64,000 nt of DNA from CAMLJR01 sp964631955 (GCA_964631955.1 CAZWBA010000014.1:1-64000), one strand, 5' to 3'. Positions 8,729-19,288 are shown, counted from the stretch's first letter. Notes: generated from the sequence alone by a model not told the origin. Numbers and translations: made by a program.

Positions 8729-10639
8729 TCAAGCGCTGATTTGATTAGCGTGAGCACGATCGAGCAGCCCGCGTTTTTTCAGATAAATCAGCAGCAGCGA
8801 AACCGCTGCCGGTGTGACACCCGGGATACGCGAGGCCTGCGCCAGCGTTGCCGGTTTTCCGGTATTTAATTTTTGTTTGACTTCATTCGACAAACCTTCG
8901 ACGCCGTTGAAATCCAGATCCTGCGGCAAGCGCATATTTTCGTAGTGGCGCAAACGCTCGATCTCTTCGGCCTGACGATCGATATAGCCGGCGTATTTAA
9001 TTTGGATTTCCACCTGCTCGGCGACCTGTTCGTCGCGCGTGCCCTCGCCCTTGAGCGCAGCGATATCCGCGTAAACGATGCCGGGGCGTTTCAGTAAATC
9101 GCGCAGATTGTATTCGCGCGCGATAGGCTGTTCGAGTTTCGGATTGATCTGCTCGGCTTCAGCGCTATTGGGTTGAATCCACGTGGTGGCCAAACGCTGA
9201 GATTCGCGTTCGATGGCTTCGCGCTTTTCGCAGAAACGCTGCCAGCGCACATCGTCGATTAAACCAAGTGTTCTGCCCTGCTCGGTCAAACGCAGATCGG
9301 CGTTGTCCTCGCGCAGTAACAGGCGATATTCGGCGCGCGAAGTGAACATGCGATAAGGCTCGCGTGTGCCGAGCGTTATCAAATCATCGACGAGCACGCC
9401 GATATACGCTTCATCGCGACGCGGCGACCACGCATCCTTGTCCTGCGCGCGCAGACCGGCATTAATTCCTGCCAGTAATCCCTGTGCAGCGGCTTCTTCG
9501 TAACCCGTCGTGCCGTTGATCTGCCCGGCGAAAAACAGGTTTTTGATGTAACGCGTTTCCAGCGAATGCAGCAAATCCTGCGGATTGAAATAATCGTATT
9601 CGATCGCGTAACCGGGGCGCGTGATATGCGCGTTTTCAAAACCCTTGATCGAACGCACCAGCGCGAGCTGCACATCGAACGGCAGGCTCGTCGAAATCCC
9701 GTTCGGGTACAGCTCGTGGGTATGCAGACCTTCGGGTTCGATAAAAATCTGGTGCGTGCCCTTATCGGCGAAGCGATGAATCTTGTCCTCGATCGACGGG
9801 CAATAACGCGGGCCGATACCTTCGATCACACCGGTATACATCGGCGAACGATCGAGACCGCCGCGAATGATCTCGTGCGTCTGTGCATTGGTGTGCGTGA
9901 CCCAGCAGCAGGTTTGCTGCGGATGTTCATTCGCCGAACCGATGAAACTCATCACCGGAATCGGCGTGTCGCCCCACTGCTGTTGCAGGCCGTCGAAATT
10001 CACCGAGCGCGCATCGATACGCGGCGGCGTACCGGTTTTCAGACGGTCGACGCGTAACGGCAATTCGCGCAGACGCTGCGCCAGCGCGATCGACGGTGGA
10101 TCGCCGGCGCGGCCGCCCGAATGATTGTCGAGACCGATATGAATTTTGCCGCCCAGAAACGTGCCGGTGCAGAGCACCACCGAGGTCGCGAAAAAGCGGA
10201 TACCGGTTTGGGTGACGACGCCTTCGACGCGCTCACCGGTGACGATCAAATCGTCGACGGCCTGCTGAAAAATGGTGAGATTGGGCTGATTTTCGAGAAT
10301 CGAACGTATCGCGGCTTTGTACAGCACGCGGTCAGCCTGCGCGCGCGTGGCGCGGACAGCGGGACCTTTGCTGGCGTTGAGAACACGAAATTGAATGCCG
10401 CCGCGGTCGGTCGCGGTGGCCATGGCACCGCCGAGCGCATCGACTTCCTTGACGAGATGGCTTTTGCCGATACCGCCGATCGCGGGGTTGCACGACATCT
10501 GCCCCAGCGTTTCGACATTGTGCGTGAGCAACAGGGTTTTACAGCCCATGCGGGCGGCAGCCAGGCAGGCTTCGGTGCCGGCGTGACCGCCGCCGATGAC
10601 GATGACGTCAAAACGCTCCGGGTAATCCACGCAAGGCAC
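8729..10639 (-). CDS. mnmG: tRNA uridine-5-carboxymethylaminomethyl modification enzyme MnmG
   Basis: FAD-dependent partner of MnmE in making cmnm5U34 in tRNA anticodons. The dinucleotide-binding motif VIVIGGGHAGTEA is near the N-terminus. The family signatures GPRYCPSIEDK and GQINGTTGYEEAAAQGL are intact. 636 residues. Two in-frame GTG starts are possible; the one at 10630 (giving MDYPERFDV) aligns better with the E. coli protein than the one at 10639. Its partner mnmE is at 16.2-17.6 kb. Confidence 0.97.
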   Translation of the reverse strand: MPCVDYPERFDVIVIGGGHAGTEACLAAARMGCKTLLLTHNVETLGQMSCNPAIGGIGKSHLVKEVDALGGAMATATDRGGIQFRVLNASKGPAVRATRAQADRVLYKAAIRSILENQPNLTIFQQAVDDLIVTGERVEGVVTQTGIRFFATSVVLCTGTFLGGKIHIGLDNHSGGRAGDPPSIALAQRLRELPLRVDRLKTGTPPRIDARSVNFDGLQQQWGDTPIPVMSFIGSANEHPQQTCCWVTHTNAQTHEIIRGGLDRSPMYTGVIEGIGPRYCPSIEDKIHRFADKGTHQIFIEPEGLHTHELYPNGISTSLPFDVQLALVRSIKGFENAHITRPGYAIEYDYFNPQDLLHSLETRYIKNLFFAGQINGTTGYEEAAAQGLLAGINAGLRAQDKDAWSPRRDEAYIGVLVDDLITLGTREPYRMFTSRAEYRLLLREDNADLRLTEQGRTLGLIDDVRWQRFCEKREAIERESQRLATTWIQPNSAEAEQINPKLEQPIAREYNLRDLLKRPGIVYADIAALKGEGTRDEQVAEQVEIQIKYAGYIDRQAEEIERLRHYENMRLPQDLDFNGVEGLSNEVKQKLNTGKPATLAQASRIPGVTPAAVSLLLIYLKKRGLLDRAHANQISA

Positions 10640-11174
10640 CTGAGACGAAACTGTTGGAAAGGGGCTGGCGATTATACGGTAGCCAAATCGGGACGCAAGA
10701 AGTTGTTGAAAATTTCACCGCCCTTAAAGATAAGGATTTATAAAAGTTATTTATGAATAGGAAGATAGATAAAGAGATATTTAAGTAATAGATGTTATTT
10801 AGGGCCGCTCGCGGTGTTGAAAAGTCAGTTAAATAAAGCGCCATCAATTACTTGAGATAAGTATAAGTACATAGAAAACAGCGGTACAAAAGCGGTATTC
10901 GACGGGGATGGATTGGGGACATCGGCTCGAATGACTTCCGCTGCCGATCGGTACACAGGTTAACGGAGAAGTTACTCAGATCTTTCGCGGCAAAGTGGCG
11001 CAGAAATTATTCAGCACATCGAGTGTGTGGAAACATTGCGGAATGACGTGTGAATAAGCGCGAATCGCTGTGGGTAAAAAACAGAATCCCGAAAAGTAAA
11101 GCCATAAGGTTGTGGACAAACTTCGTATAAGTCGTGAATTAACGCTAATTTTTTTCCCCGTATCGGGGCTGGCA
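10640..11174. other. 535-bp non-coding region with DnaA-box-like sites; second origin candidate
   Basis: No credible gene. Next to mnmG is an AT-rich tract (about 10715-10800). Further along are a perfect DnaA box in reverse orientation, TGTGAATAA (11049-11057), and two one-mismatch boxes in the same orientation, TGTGGGTAA (11069-11077) and TGTGGACAA (11111-11119). AT-rich DNA beside mnmG followed by DnaA boxes is the E. coli oriC arrangement. Because the strand switch and perfect boxes are at rpmH-dnaA, this is more likely an ancestral or accessory DnaA-binding region. It must also contain the mnmG promoter. Confidence 0.45.
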
Positions 11175-13067
11175 TCATTGTTTCGACCGCAACCAGCCGC
11201 TCAGTTTGTCGCGCAGGATCTGCATGGTGATCGGTTTACTTAAATAGTCGTTCATACCCGCCGCGATACATTGATCGCGATCTTCCACCATGGCGTTCGC
11301 GGTCAACGCAATGATGGGAATGCTCGCAAATACTTGCCGTGGATCTTTGCGAATACGTTGTGTGCATTGAAAGCCATCCATTTCCGGCATCTGGCAATCC
11401 ATCAGAATCAGATCGAAGTCGTGCTTCTCGAGCATATCGAGCGCTTCAATGCCGTTTCCGGCGGTTTTGGCTTCCAGCCCCAGCACTTCGAGCATATTCG
11501 CCACCACCAGCTGATTGATGGCGTTATCTTCGACGATCAGCACGTGCGATGACGGCAGCGGCGTCAGTGCGGGCGGAATCTGCTCCGCGTGCATGGCGCG
11601 CCGTGCCGGAGCTTCGAATTTAACCGTGAAGGTGGAACCTCGTCCCGGGCTGCTGCTGACCTCGATAGTGGCGTTCATCAATTCGCAGAGTTTCTGCACG
11701 ATCGCCAGGCCGAGACCGGAACCGCCAAAACGTCTCAATGTGGAACCGTCCGCCTGTTTGAACGGTTGAAAAATCAATGTCTGTTTTTCCTGCGCGATAC
11801 CGATGCCGGTATCGATAACGGCAATTTCGATGCGCGCATTCGAGGGGTCGATCCACTGGCAATGCACGATCGTCTGCACCGAACCCGAGAAGGTGAATTT
11901 GATGGCATTGCTGATCAGGTTGACGATGATCTGTCGCAATCGCGTTGGATCGATCAGCAAACTCATTTCATTCAATGCAGGATCGGCGACATACATGAGC
12001 TGCAGATGTTTTTGCCGGGCGGTGAGCTGGAATGAATTCACGACCTGACCGAATAGCGAATGCACATCGGTATGGATAGGTTCGAGCTGCATGAGTCCGC
12101 GTTCGATACGTGAAAAATCCAGCACATCGCTTACCACTGTTAACAAGTGCTGGGTGGAATCGATCGCGATGGTGGCATATTGCAGTTGTTGCGGATTCAA
12201 ATCGGTATTCTTCAGTAATTCGAGCATACCCAGCGCACCGTTCATCGGTGTGCGCAATTCATGACTCATCGTCGCGAGAAATTCACTTTTGGCATTGTTG
12301 GCCTGCTCGGCGGCGATACGCGCTTCTTCGAGATGTGCGAGATTTTCGCGCAGTTCGTCGTGCGTTTTTTGCAGTGCCGACGCCATGCGATTGACCGATG
12401 TCTGCAGCGTACGAATTTCTCCGCGTGCGTTTTCAGCGCAGCGGACATGCAGATTACCTGCGGCCAATTCGACGGTGGTCTGAGTCAACGCGCTGATGGG
12501 ACGGGCAAGGCGTTTTCCCAGATACCAGACTAGGGTCAGGCCGAATAATAAAATGCTGTTGGCGACGATGACGCTGATAAAAATTGTCCGCTGACGGTTG
12601 GCGATGATCGCATTGCGCGACAGCGTGATTTTGATGCGGCCGATCTGATGTGAACGGCTGATTTTTGTCTTATCGGAATCGATCGGATCGTCGATCGCGA
12701 TCGGTATCATTTCGATCGGTGCCGTGAATACATCGACATGTTCCGAAATTTTTTCACTGCGCAGGGAAACCAGCAGATTTTCATCGGCATCCCAGACATC
12801 GATCGCGGATACGGTGCCGGACAACGATTGCTTGAGCATGTCGCGCAATTGCGTCTGATTGCCTGTCACCACTGAAAACTCGCTGGCCACCGCGAGTTGT
12901 TTTGCCAGCAATTCTCCGTGTTCCTTTTGCAGACGATTCTGATCTTCCAGTCGGGCAATGAGTAAATAGCTGAAGACGACGATGTACAGCACGAACATCG
13001 GAATCATGCTCAGCAGAAAAATCTGATGCGAAATTTTCAGATTGCGCCAGCGTTGTCTAGCAGCCAT
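11175..13067 (-). CDS. hybrid sensor histidine kinase/response regulator
   Basis: Inner-membrane signalling protein of 630 residues. Order: membrane helix 1 (about 13-38), periplasmic sensor segment (40-160), membrane helix 2 (162-183), HAMP linker (184-236), short coiled coil, HisKA domain with phospho-acceptor His269 in the box SHELRTPMNG, HATPase domain with the DTGIGIAQEK G1 box and the GLGLAI G2 box, then a receiver domain (508-630) with phospho-acceptor Asp557 in LILMDCQMPEMDG. No output domain is present, so a separate Hpt or regulator is needed. Its start overlaps the upstream binding-protein gene by 11 bp, pointing to co-transcription and a shared stimulus. BarA-like in layout; the ligand is unknown. 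Confidence 0.93.
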   Translation of the reverse strand: MAARQRWRNLKISHQIFLLSMIPMFVLYIVVFSYLLIARLEDQNRLQKEHGELLAKQLAVASEFSVVTGNQTQLRDMLKQSLSGTVSAIDVWDADENLLVSLRSEKISEHVDVFTAPIEMIPIAIDDPIDSDKTKISRSHQIGRIKITLSRNAIIANRQRTIFISVIVANSILLFGLTLVWYLGKRLARPISALTQTTVELAAGNLHVRCAENARGEIRTLQTSVNRMASALQKTHDELRENLAHLEEARIAAEQANNAKSEFLATMSHELRTPMNGALGMLELLKNTDLNPQQLQYATIAIDSTQHLLTVVSDVLDFSRIERGLMQLEPIHTDVHSLFGQVVNSFQLTARQKHLQLMYVADPALNEMSLLIDPTRLRQIIVNLISNAIKFTFSGSVQTIVHCQWIDPSNARIEIAVIDTGIGIAQEKQTLIFQPFKQADGSTLRRFGGSGLGLAIVQKLCELMNATIEVSSSPGRGSTFTVKFEAPARRAMHAEQIPPALTPLPSSHVLIVEDNAINQLVVANMLEVLGLEAKTAGNGIEALDMLEKHDFDLILMDCQMPEMDGFQCTQRIRKDPRQVFASIPIIALTANAMVEDRDQCIAAGMNDYLSKPITMQILRDKLSGWLRSKQ

Positions 13068-13971
13068 TACTGCATTCTCCAGAATAAATTTGCGGCCATG
13101 CAGACAACGTCTTTTCGTCCGGGATAGGGATGTTCAATGAAATTGCAACCTGCTTGTTGACGGCGATACGGAAATTTTCCGGAAACTGCGGATCGGGCAA
13201 ACGATGTTCGCGTATGACTATGGCGATCATATCCATCAGCTGTTGCAGATACTGATCGGCGGAGGTATAGCAGGAGGCGAGGCTTCCAGCGTTGACGAAT
13301 GCTCGCGACGGTCCGATAAGGCTTTTTCCCTGCCGATAGGTCGTCAGTAAAATGCCGCGAATGGTTTCGCCGTTATAAATCGCAGGATCGTCGATTCCTA
13401 GCAGTACATCGCTTTCACGTAGCGATAACGACGCGAGCTTTAACCAATCCGAATTTTTATTGATATCGATAGCTGTGATATCGATCTGTAATTGTTTCTG
13501 TGCTTCTCTGCTGAGGGGTGCTGCATTTATTGAGCTGTGCAGAACGGTGGCGCGTTTGAGGTGGGGCAATAAAAATTTGGCGAGCTGCAACTGTCGCGAC
13601 AACGGCTGATCGCGATAGATCGCCGTTATCTGCGGGCCCATTTTATTCCGGGTTAAAAATGCGGATGATCCGACATGAAATGCGATTGCCGCAGCATAGG
13701 AAGATTTTCTCTCATTCAGCCACGGCAGCGAACCATCGCCAATGGTAATGGCAAGCGTGGTGGCGGCATTGGTGTTTCTGTAGCCTTCGGGTTTGTGGAT
13801 ATTTGCGTCAATACCAGGATTGGCATTTTGTATGGCGTACTGAATTTTTTTCGCAAGATCGCTGGTGGTTGTACCGGAAGAAGCGATGATATCGATACGT
13901 GTAATATTCAGATCCGCAGCAGCGAGCAGCGGTATCGATAAAAGCAATAATAAACACAGTAATCGCTTCAA
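13057..13971 (-). CDS. periplasmic substrate-binding protein, ABC-binding-like
   Basis: About 304 residues with a signal peptide (MKRLLCLLLLLSIPLLAAA if the TTG at 13971 is used; the frame is open to another TTG at 13995). The body alternates beta strands and helices like the TrpX/ABC sugar-type binding-protein fold, for example RATVLHSSINAAP and ESDVLLGIDDPAIYNG. No permease or ATPase gene is nearby. Because it overlaps the hybrid kinase gene, it probably presents a ligand to that sensor rather than to a transporter. Start choice is uncertain; no ATG start is available in frame. Confidence 0.7.
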   Translation of the reverse strand: MKRLLCLLLLLSIPLLAAADLNITRIDIIASSGTTTSDLAKKIQYAIQNANPGIDANIHKPEGYRNTNAATTLAITIGDGSLPWLNERKSSYAAAIAFHVGSSAFLTRNKMGPQITAIYRDQPLSRQLQLAKFLLPHLKRATVLHSSINAAPLSREAQKQLQIDITAIDINKNSDWLKLASLSLRESDVLLGIDDPAIYNGETIRGILLTTYRQGKSLIGPSRAFVNAGSLASCYTSADQYLQQLMDMIAIVIREHRLPDPQFPENFRIAVNKQVAISLNIPIPDEKTLSAWPQIYSGECSNGC

Positions 13972-14061
13972 AAATGCATTCCATTGTGTACACAAGCTGG
14001 TCTGGCGAAATCGTGCGGCGCAATCAGTATCATGAATTCATTTTTCAGAAGGCGACATCTT

Positions 14062-16059
14062 TCAGAAGGAGATATCCGCTGAAAAATAAATGCGATTGAG
14101 GCCATCGTAGACATTGTCTTCTGTAAAGTCATGGTTTTGATAATAGTGTTGCACCACGGCGCTCAGGGTTAACCGGCTTTTATCGATTTTCCAGGATTTT
14201 GCGATACGGTTGTCCCAGCGCCTGAATAGCTGATCGTTGATCCTGTTCTGATAATAATAAAAGCTGGATAACTGCCATTCCGGCGTCAGCTGGTAAATGG
14301 CGCCGATGCTGCCGGAGGTGTGTGGCGTAATATTTTCTTCCCTGAAGGTATTGGTGGAAGAATCAATGACCGCGCCGCTGACATGCAGAGAAAAAATATC
14401 GCTGACGTGCAGATTGACCTCGGTTTCGCCGCCGCGTTGTTCGGCATCGCCGCTGTTGACCGGATGATAGGTCGGGTAGCTGATATTGTCGGAGATGAGA
14501 TCATCCATATCGTCGCTGAATAATTTGATATCCCATTCCAGACGACGATTCCACCACAGGCTGTAATAACCCAGTTCGCGCGAGCGGATCCGTTCGGGCT
14601 TTATCGATGCCGGCGAATAAACCGTGTCTGTTACCACACGGTTGGGAACGACGGGTTGATGGGGAACGGTAAACGCATTCTCCGCGATATAGTGCCATTG
14701 CAGATGACGCTCGAATAAATCGGGCGTACGCACGGCTTCCGAATAAACGATGCGAACCGAATGATTTTCATTGGGCAGAAAAAGCAGCGCCACGCGGGGT
14801 GAAAATTCCTCCTCGCCATGTTCGAAATATTCCTGCGAGCCACCGATGGTTGCCCGCCATTTTTCGAAGAAGCGGTATTCGAGGTTGGCGAACAGTTGGT
14901 ACGTATCGCGTTGTTCGGCACCGCTGTAATAGGTTTCCGATTCGACATTCTGATATTGCACGTGAGCGCCCGTGACCAGTTTCCACGGACCTTTGCTGAG
15001 CCAGGTATCCTGAATATCGATATCGACGCGCTCGCTGCGGGAGTTTTCATTGACGTCGCCGCATAAAATCGTTCGTTTGTTTTGAACGAGGCGTATGTAG
15101 TAGCTGCTGACAGCCAGTGGTGCGCAGGTGATCCATTCCTTTTTTACCGAACTCTGCATCGCGTCGAGCTGCCATTTCAATGAATTGGTGGCTGACAGGA
15201 AATGCTGGGAACGCGCACTCACGAAATAATTATCGACGTCGAGGTCATGCGGCGAGCGGTCGGATACGTTCTGGTCGTCCTGCTTGAAGCCGGTCTTGTA
15301 GCCGGCCTGTAAATCGAGTTGCCAGTCTTCGGCCGGCGTCAGCACCCAGCGCCCATTGATGAATTTTGTATGTTTGCCATCGCGCCGTGGCTGTCCAAAT
15401 TCTTTTTCATCGAACCCGGAATCGCGCTTTGATGCAAGTGTCAGGCGATAGCTGGATGCGCCGAGACTGTCGGAAACCGATGCGTAAAAATCATTGGTAC
15501 TGTTATTTCCCTGTGTTGTTTTCAGGCGCAACGACGGATTGTCATCGGGATGTCTGGTGATGATGTTGATGATGCCGAGAAATGAATTCGCGCCATAGGA
15601 GGCAGTGTTAGGGCCACGGGTCACTTCGATGCGTTCGATATCTTCCATCGCCAGCGGAATATCGCTCCAGTCGATATTGGCAAGGCCGGCCTGGTAGATC
15701 GAGCGACCGTCGATCATGACCTGCATGCGATGGCTGTTGTAACGATTCATACCGTGATAACTCACGATGTAATCCCAACCGGAACGCGCACCCACCGCCA
15801 TGCCGGGGATCAATCGAAAAATTTCCGGCAATTCGCGAATGCCCGAAGCGGCAATGGTAGCGGCATCGATCACGGAAACGCTGGCCGGCACTTCGGTGCG
15901 CGGTTGTTTCAATCGTACCGGGGTCAAAACTTCAGGAAGCGGGATCGATTCGAGCGAATCGATATCGGCCGCATTGGCGGGGAAAACAAAGTGGAGAAAA
16001 ATACTGGAAACGATGAAAGAAGATTGCAGAAAGTATCGCGATAATTTTTGTTTTTGCAT
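14062..16059 (-). CDS. TonB-dependent outer-membrane receptor
   Basis: 665 residues from the ATG at 16059, which opens a signal peptide (MQKQKLSRYFLQSSFIVSSI, cleaving near PANAAD). The frame is open a further 27 codons upstream without a leader. The plug domain (about residues 45-160) contains VSVIDAATIAASGIRELPEI and RIEVTRGPNTASYGANSF. A beta barrel follows and ends in FSADISF with a terminal Phe. The TonB box is not obvious. Its place upstream of a binding protein and a sensor kinase suggests an uptake-and-sensing module; the substrate is unknown, though the short barrel is of vitamin B12/small-chelate receptor size. Confidence 0.88.
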   Translation of the reverse strand: MQKQKLSRYFLQSSFIVSSIFLHFVFPANAADIDSLESIPLPEVLTPVRLKQPRTEVPASVSVIDAATIAASGIRELPEIFRLIPGMAVGARSGWDYIVSYHGMNRYNSHRMQVMIDGRSIYQAGLANIDWSDIPLAMEDIERIEVTRGPNTASYGANSFLGIINIITRHPDDNPSLRLKTTQGNNSTNDFYASVSDSLGASSYRLTLASKRDSGFDEKEFGQPRRDGKHTKFINGRWVLTPAEDWQLDLQAGYKTGFKQDDQNVSDRSPHDLDVDNYFVSARSQHFLSATNSLKWQLDAMQSSVKKEWITCAPLAVSSYYIRLVQNKRTILCGDVNENSRSERVDIDIQDTWLSKGPWKLVTGAHVQYQNVESETYYSGAEQRDTYQLFANLEYRFFEKWRATIGGSQEYFEHGEEEFSPRVALLFLPNENHSVRIVYSEAVRTPDLFERHLQWHYIAENAFTVPHQPVVPNRVVTDTVYSPASIKPERIRSRELGYYSLWWNRRLEWDIKLFSDDMDDLISDNISYPTYHPVNSGDAEQRGGETEVNLHVSDIFSLHVSGAVIDSSTNTFREENITPHTSGSIGAIYQLTPEWQLSSFYYYQNRINDQLFRRWDNRIAKSWKIDKSRLTLSAVVQHYYQNHDFTEDNVYDGLNRIYFSADISF

Positions 16060-16173
16060 TATGGATAGGACCGAAACAATATCCGCTTGAAACCATCTCC
16101 CTGAGGCCGTCGATTGTACAGATAATGGAAGACGGGGCAATCGGCTGACAGACAGGCAAGCTGAAGCGCTGCG

Positions 16174-17574
16174 TTATTTGCCAATGCAAAAGCTAGAAAA
16201 AATCCGGCCCAATAACATATCGGGGCTGACGGCGCCGGTAATTTCGCCAAGCGCCTGCTGACACAGGCGCAAATCTTCCGCGAGTAATTCGCCGGCGTTA
16301 TGCAGCGTTAGCTGCTGCCGGCCGTGCATTAATAGTTCGCGAGCGCGCAGCAATGCATCGAGATGGCGTCGGCGTGCGAGAAAAAGGCCTTCGCCGGTCC
16401 CGTGAAAGCCGATGCAGTCCTTGAGATGCGTGCGCAACAGATCGATGCCTTCGCCCGTTTTTGCGCTCAGCGCAATCTGGTTGGGCGATCCTGACAGAAG
16501 GCCGGGCGTATTGCCGCTGAGGTCGCATTTATTGCGGATGACAGTGATGGGACGATCGGCGAAGGCGACGCGGGTTTCTTCCGGCCAGCCCGTGGCAATG
16601 AATAATTCAGGCAAATCGTGACTGCTATCGCCGTCATCGACTACCAGCAGAATATGATCGGCCTGTTCGATTTCGCGCAGCGCGCGGCGAATGCCTTCGC
16701 GTTCGACTTCATCGGGACTATCGCGCAGACCCGCGGTGTCGATGATATGCAGCGGCAAACCGTCGATTTGAATCTGTTCGCGCAAAACATCGCGCGTGGT
16801 TCCCGCAATCGACGTAACGATCGCGCGATCGGCACCGGCAAGCGCGTTGAGCAGACTCGACTTGCCCGCGTTGGGCGCGCCGGCGATAACGATGGTCATG
16901 CCCTCGCGCAGTAAACTGCCCTGCGTCGCGTTGTCGATAACGGCATCGAGCGCATCTAACAGATCGTCTATATCGCGGGCGATTTTGCCGTCGCCGAGAA
17001 AATCAATTTCCTCTTCAGGAAAATCGATCGCCGCTTCGACGTACATGCGCAGCTGGGTGAGCGCTTCGATAAGCGTTTCGATACGGCGGCTGAAATCGCC
17101 CTGCAATGATCGCAACGCAGAGCGCGCAGCCTGCTCGGAGGTGCTATCGATTAAATCGGCGATGGCTTCGGCTTGCGCGAGATCGAGTTTGTCGTTGAGA
17201 AAGGCGCGCTCGGAAAATTCACCGGGTCTGGCGAGACGTGCGCCGAGGCGAATCACTTCGCGCAACAGGCAATCGAGAATGATCGGCCCGCCGTGCCCCT
17301 GAAGTTCGAGCACGTCTTCGCCCGTAAACGAATTCGGGCCGGGAAAAAAAATCGCGATGCCCTGATCGAGCGTTTGCGGATCTTTTTTTAAAGACTGAGA
17401 GGCGTCGGCGTTTTCATAAAAGGCGCCGTAGTGAGCGAAGCGCGGCGGCAGGGCTTTGCTGACAACACGCATCATGATGTCGCGCGTTTTTGGCCCCGAG
17501 ATACGCACGATACCGACGCCACCGCGGCCCGCCGGGGTGGCGATGGCGGCGATGGTGTCGGCGACGGGTTGCAT
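16174..17574 (-). CDS. mnmE: tRNA modification GTPase MnmE
   Basis: Potassium-activated GTPase that, with MnmG, modifies wobble uridines. 466 residues: N-terminal tetrahydrofolate-binding domain (1-120), helical domain, and an inserted G domain with P-loop GAPNAGKSSLLN, switch GTTRDV, DTAGLRD and NKCD. The C-terminal catalytic motif FCIGK is intact. It lies 21 bp after yidC. Confidence 0.97.
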   Translation of the reverse strand: MQPVADTIAAIATPAGRGGVGIVRISGPKTRDIMMRVVSKALPPRFAHYGAFYENADASQSLKKDPQTLDQGIAIFFPGPNSFTGEDVLELQGHGGPIILDCLLREVIRLGARLARPGEFSERAFLNDKLDLAQAEAIADLIDSTSEQAARSALRSLQGDFSRRIETLIEALTQLRMYVEAAIDFPEEEIDFLGDGKIARDIDDLLDALDAVIDNATQGSLLREGMTIVIAGAPNAGKSSLLNALAGADRAIVTSIAGTTRDVLREQIQIDGLPLHIIDTAGLRDSPDEVEREGIRRALREIEQADHILLVVDDGDSSHDLPELFIATGWPEETRVAFADRPITVIRNKCDLSGNTPGLLSGSPNQIALSAKTGEGIDLLRTHLKDCIGFHGTGEGLFLARRRHLDALLRARELLMHGRQQLTLHNAGELLAEDLRLCQQALGEITGAVSPDMLLGRIFSSFCIGK

Positions 17575-17595
17575 GATGGCTGCGGCTGACGGCGA

Positions 17596-19257
17596 TTAAT
17601 TTTTCACGATGCGTTTAGTGATGATGTATTGCTGCGCCATCGACAGAATATTGTTGACGATGTAATACAGCACCAGACCTGCCGGGAACCACAAAAAGAA
17701 GAACGTGAACATGATCGGCATGTACTGCATCATTTTTGCCTGCATGGGATCGGGCGGCGGCGGATTCAGCTTCTGCTGGAAAAACATGGTGGCCCCCATG
17801 ATGATGGGCAGCACGTAGTAAGGATCCATCGCGGATAAATCCTTGATCCAGAGAATCCACGGCGCGTGACGCAACTCGACGCTTTCGAGCAGCATCCAGT
17901 ACAACGCGAGAAATACCGGCATCTGCAGCAACATCGGAAAGCAGCCGCCGAGCGGATTGATCTTCTCGGTTTTGTAGAGATTCATCATCTCCAGCGATTG
18001 CTTTTGTTTGTCGTCGGCGTAGCGCTCGCGAATCTCGACGAGCTTGGGCTGCACGCGGCGCATATTCGCCATCGACACATAGGCTTTGGCATTGAGCCAG
18101 AACAGCGCGATTTTGACGCCGAGCGTCAACACCATGATCGACCAGCCCCAGTTGCCGAGCCAGCCGTGTATTTTGGTGAGAAAGAAAAATAGCGGTTGCG
18201 CGATCCACCAGAGAAAACCGTAATCGACGGTGAGATCCAGACCCGGAGAAATCTCGCGCAGGCGATACTGGTCTTTCGGGCCGGCATAAAATTGTGCACC
18301 GAAATCTGCGGAAGCATTCGGCGCGACAGTTTGCGACGAACCGGTAAACCAGCCGAGATGCATATTGTCGCGCGATGTTGTTTCGAAGTTATTTTGCTGA
18401 TTTTTTGCCGGAATCCACGCGCTCATAAAATAATGTTGCACGAACGCGAGCCAGCCGCCCTCCTGCTGGACTTTGAGAGGCTTTTCCGCCATCTCATCGA
18501 ATGGCAGCTTGTGGTAACCATCGATTTTGGTTGAGGCCGGATCAACTTTGTTGGTGGCCGCGCCGAGAAATGAAGCAATGCCAAATGCGCCGGCGATTAC
18601 GCTCGGATCTTTACTGTCATCACGTTTGAGGCGTCCGTACATGGTTCCCTGCCACGGCGCCTCCCCGTTGTTTGCTACGTGATAATTCACATCGACGAGA
18701 TAATCGCCGCGGCGGAATTTAAATATTTTCTGCACGACGACATGCTGTTCGGTTTCGAAGCTAAGCGTAACTGTCAGAGTGTCGGCATCGTTCGCAAGCG
18801 AATAATCGCTGCTTTCGCTTCGATACAGCGGCCGCCCGCTGTTGCTGTCGACGCCGATCAAACCGCTTTGTGCGATATAGGTGCGCTTGTCATCCTGTTG
18901 CAGCAATACGAATGGCTGGTCGGGAGTTTCGAGTTTTGCCTTGTATTTCGCCAATGCCGCATAAACGATATCGCCGCCTTTGCGATCGATCTGGATATCG
19001 AGCACATCGGTGCGCACGCGAATCAAACGATTCTGCTCAGCGGCGGGTGCGGCGGGCGTCACGGCATTGCTGTCGGGTACCGCGGCAGCCGCGCCGACAT
19101 TCGCCGGAACATCGTTGTCGAGCGTGGGAGTAGCCGTCGCCGGTGTGGTAGCAACTGCCGCATCCGCCTGCTTTTGCTGAAACTGCGTCCACTCCACCAC
19201 GAGCATGTAGGAGAGAACGGCGATGGCACCGATCAGCAGATAACGTTGAAAATCCAT
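17596..19257 (-). CDS. yidC: membrane protein insertase YidC
   Basis: Inserts and folds inner-membrane proteins, alone or with SecYEG. 553 residues: first membrane helix (about 5-22), a large periplasmic beta domain (to about 340), then five membrane helices including WGWSIMVLTLGVKIALFW and the cytoplasmic hairpin MRRVQPKLVEIRERY. The gammaproteobacterial (long) form. Genes downstream in the same direction are mnmE; upstream are yidD, rnpA and rpmH. Confidence 0.97.
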   Translation of the reverse strand: MDFQRYLLIGAIAVLSYMLVVEWTQFQQKQADAAVATTPATATPTLDNDVPANVGAAAAVPDSNAVTPAAPAAEQNRLIRVRTDVLDIQIDRKGGDIVYAALAKYKAKLETPDQPFVLLQQDDKRTYIAQSGLIGVDSNSGRPLYRSESSDYSLANDADTLTVTLSFETEQHVVVQKIFKFRRGDYLVDVNYHVANNGEAPWQGTMYGRLKRDDSKDPSVIAGAFGIASFLGAATNKVDPASTKIDGYHKLPFDEMAEKPLKVQQEGGWLAFVQHYFMSAWIPAKNQQNNFETTSRDNMHLGWFTGSSQTVAPNASADFGAQFYAGPKDQYRLREISPGLDLTVDYGFLWWIAQPLFFFLTKIHGWLGNWGWSIMVLTLGVKIALFWLNAKAYVSMANMRRVQPKLVEIRERYADDKQKQSLEMMNLYKTEKINPLGGCFPMLLQMPVFLALYWMLLESVELRHAPWILWIKDLSAMDPYYVLPIIMGATMFFQQKLNPPPPDPMQAKMMQYMPIMFTFFFLWFPAGLVLYYIVNNILSMAQQYIITKRIVKN

Positions 19258-19288
19258 AACCGCTATGCCTTATAAATGAAAGAAGACT

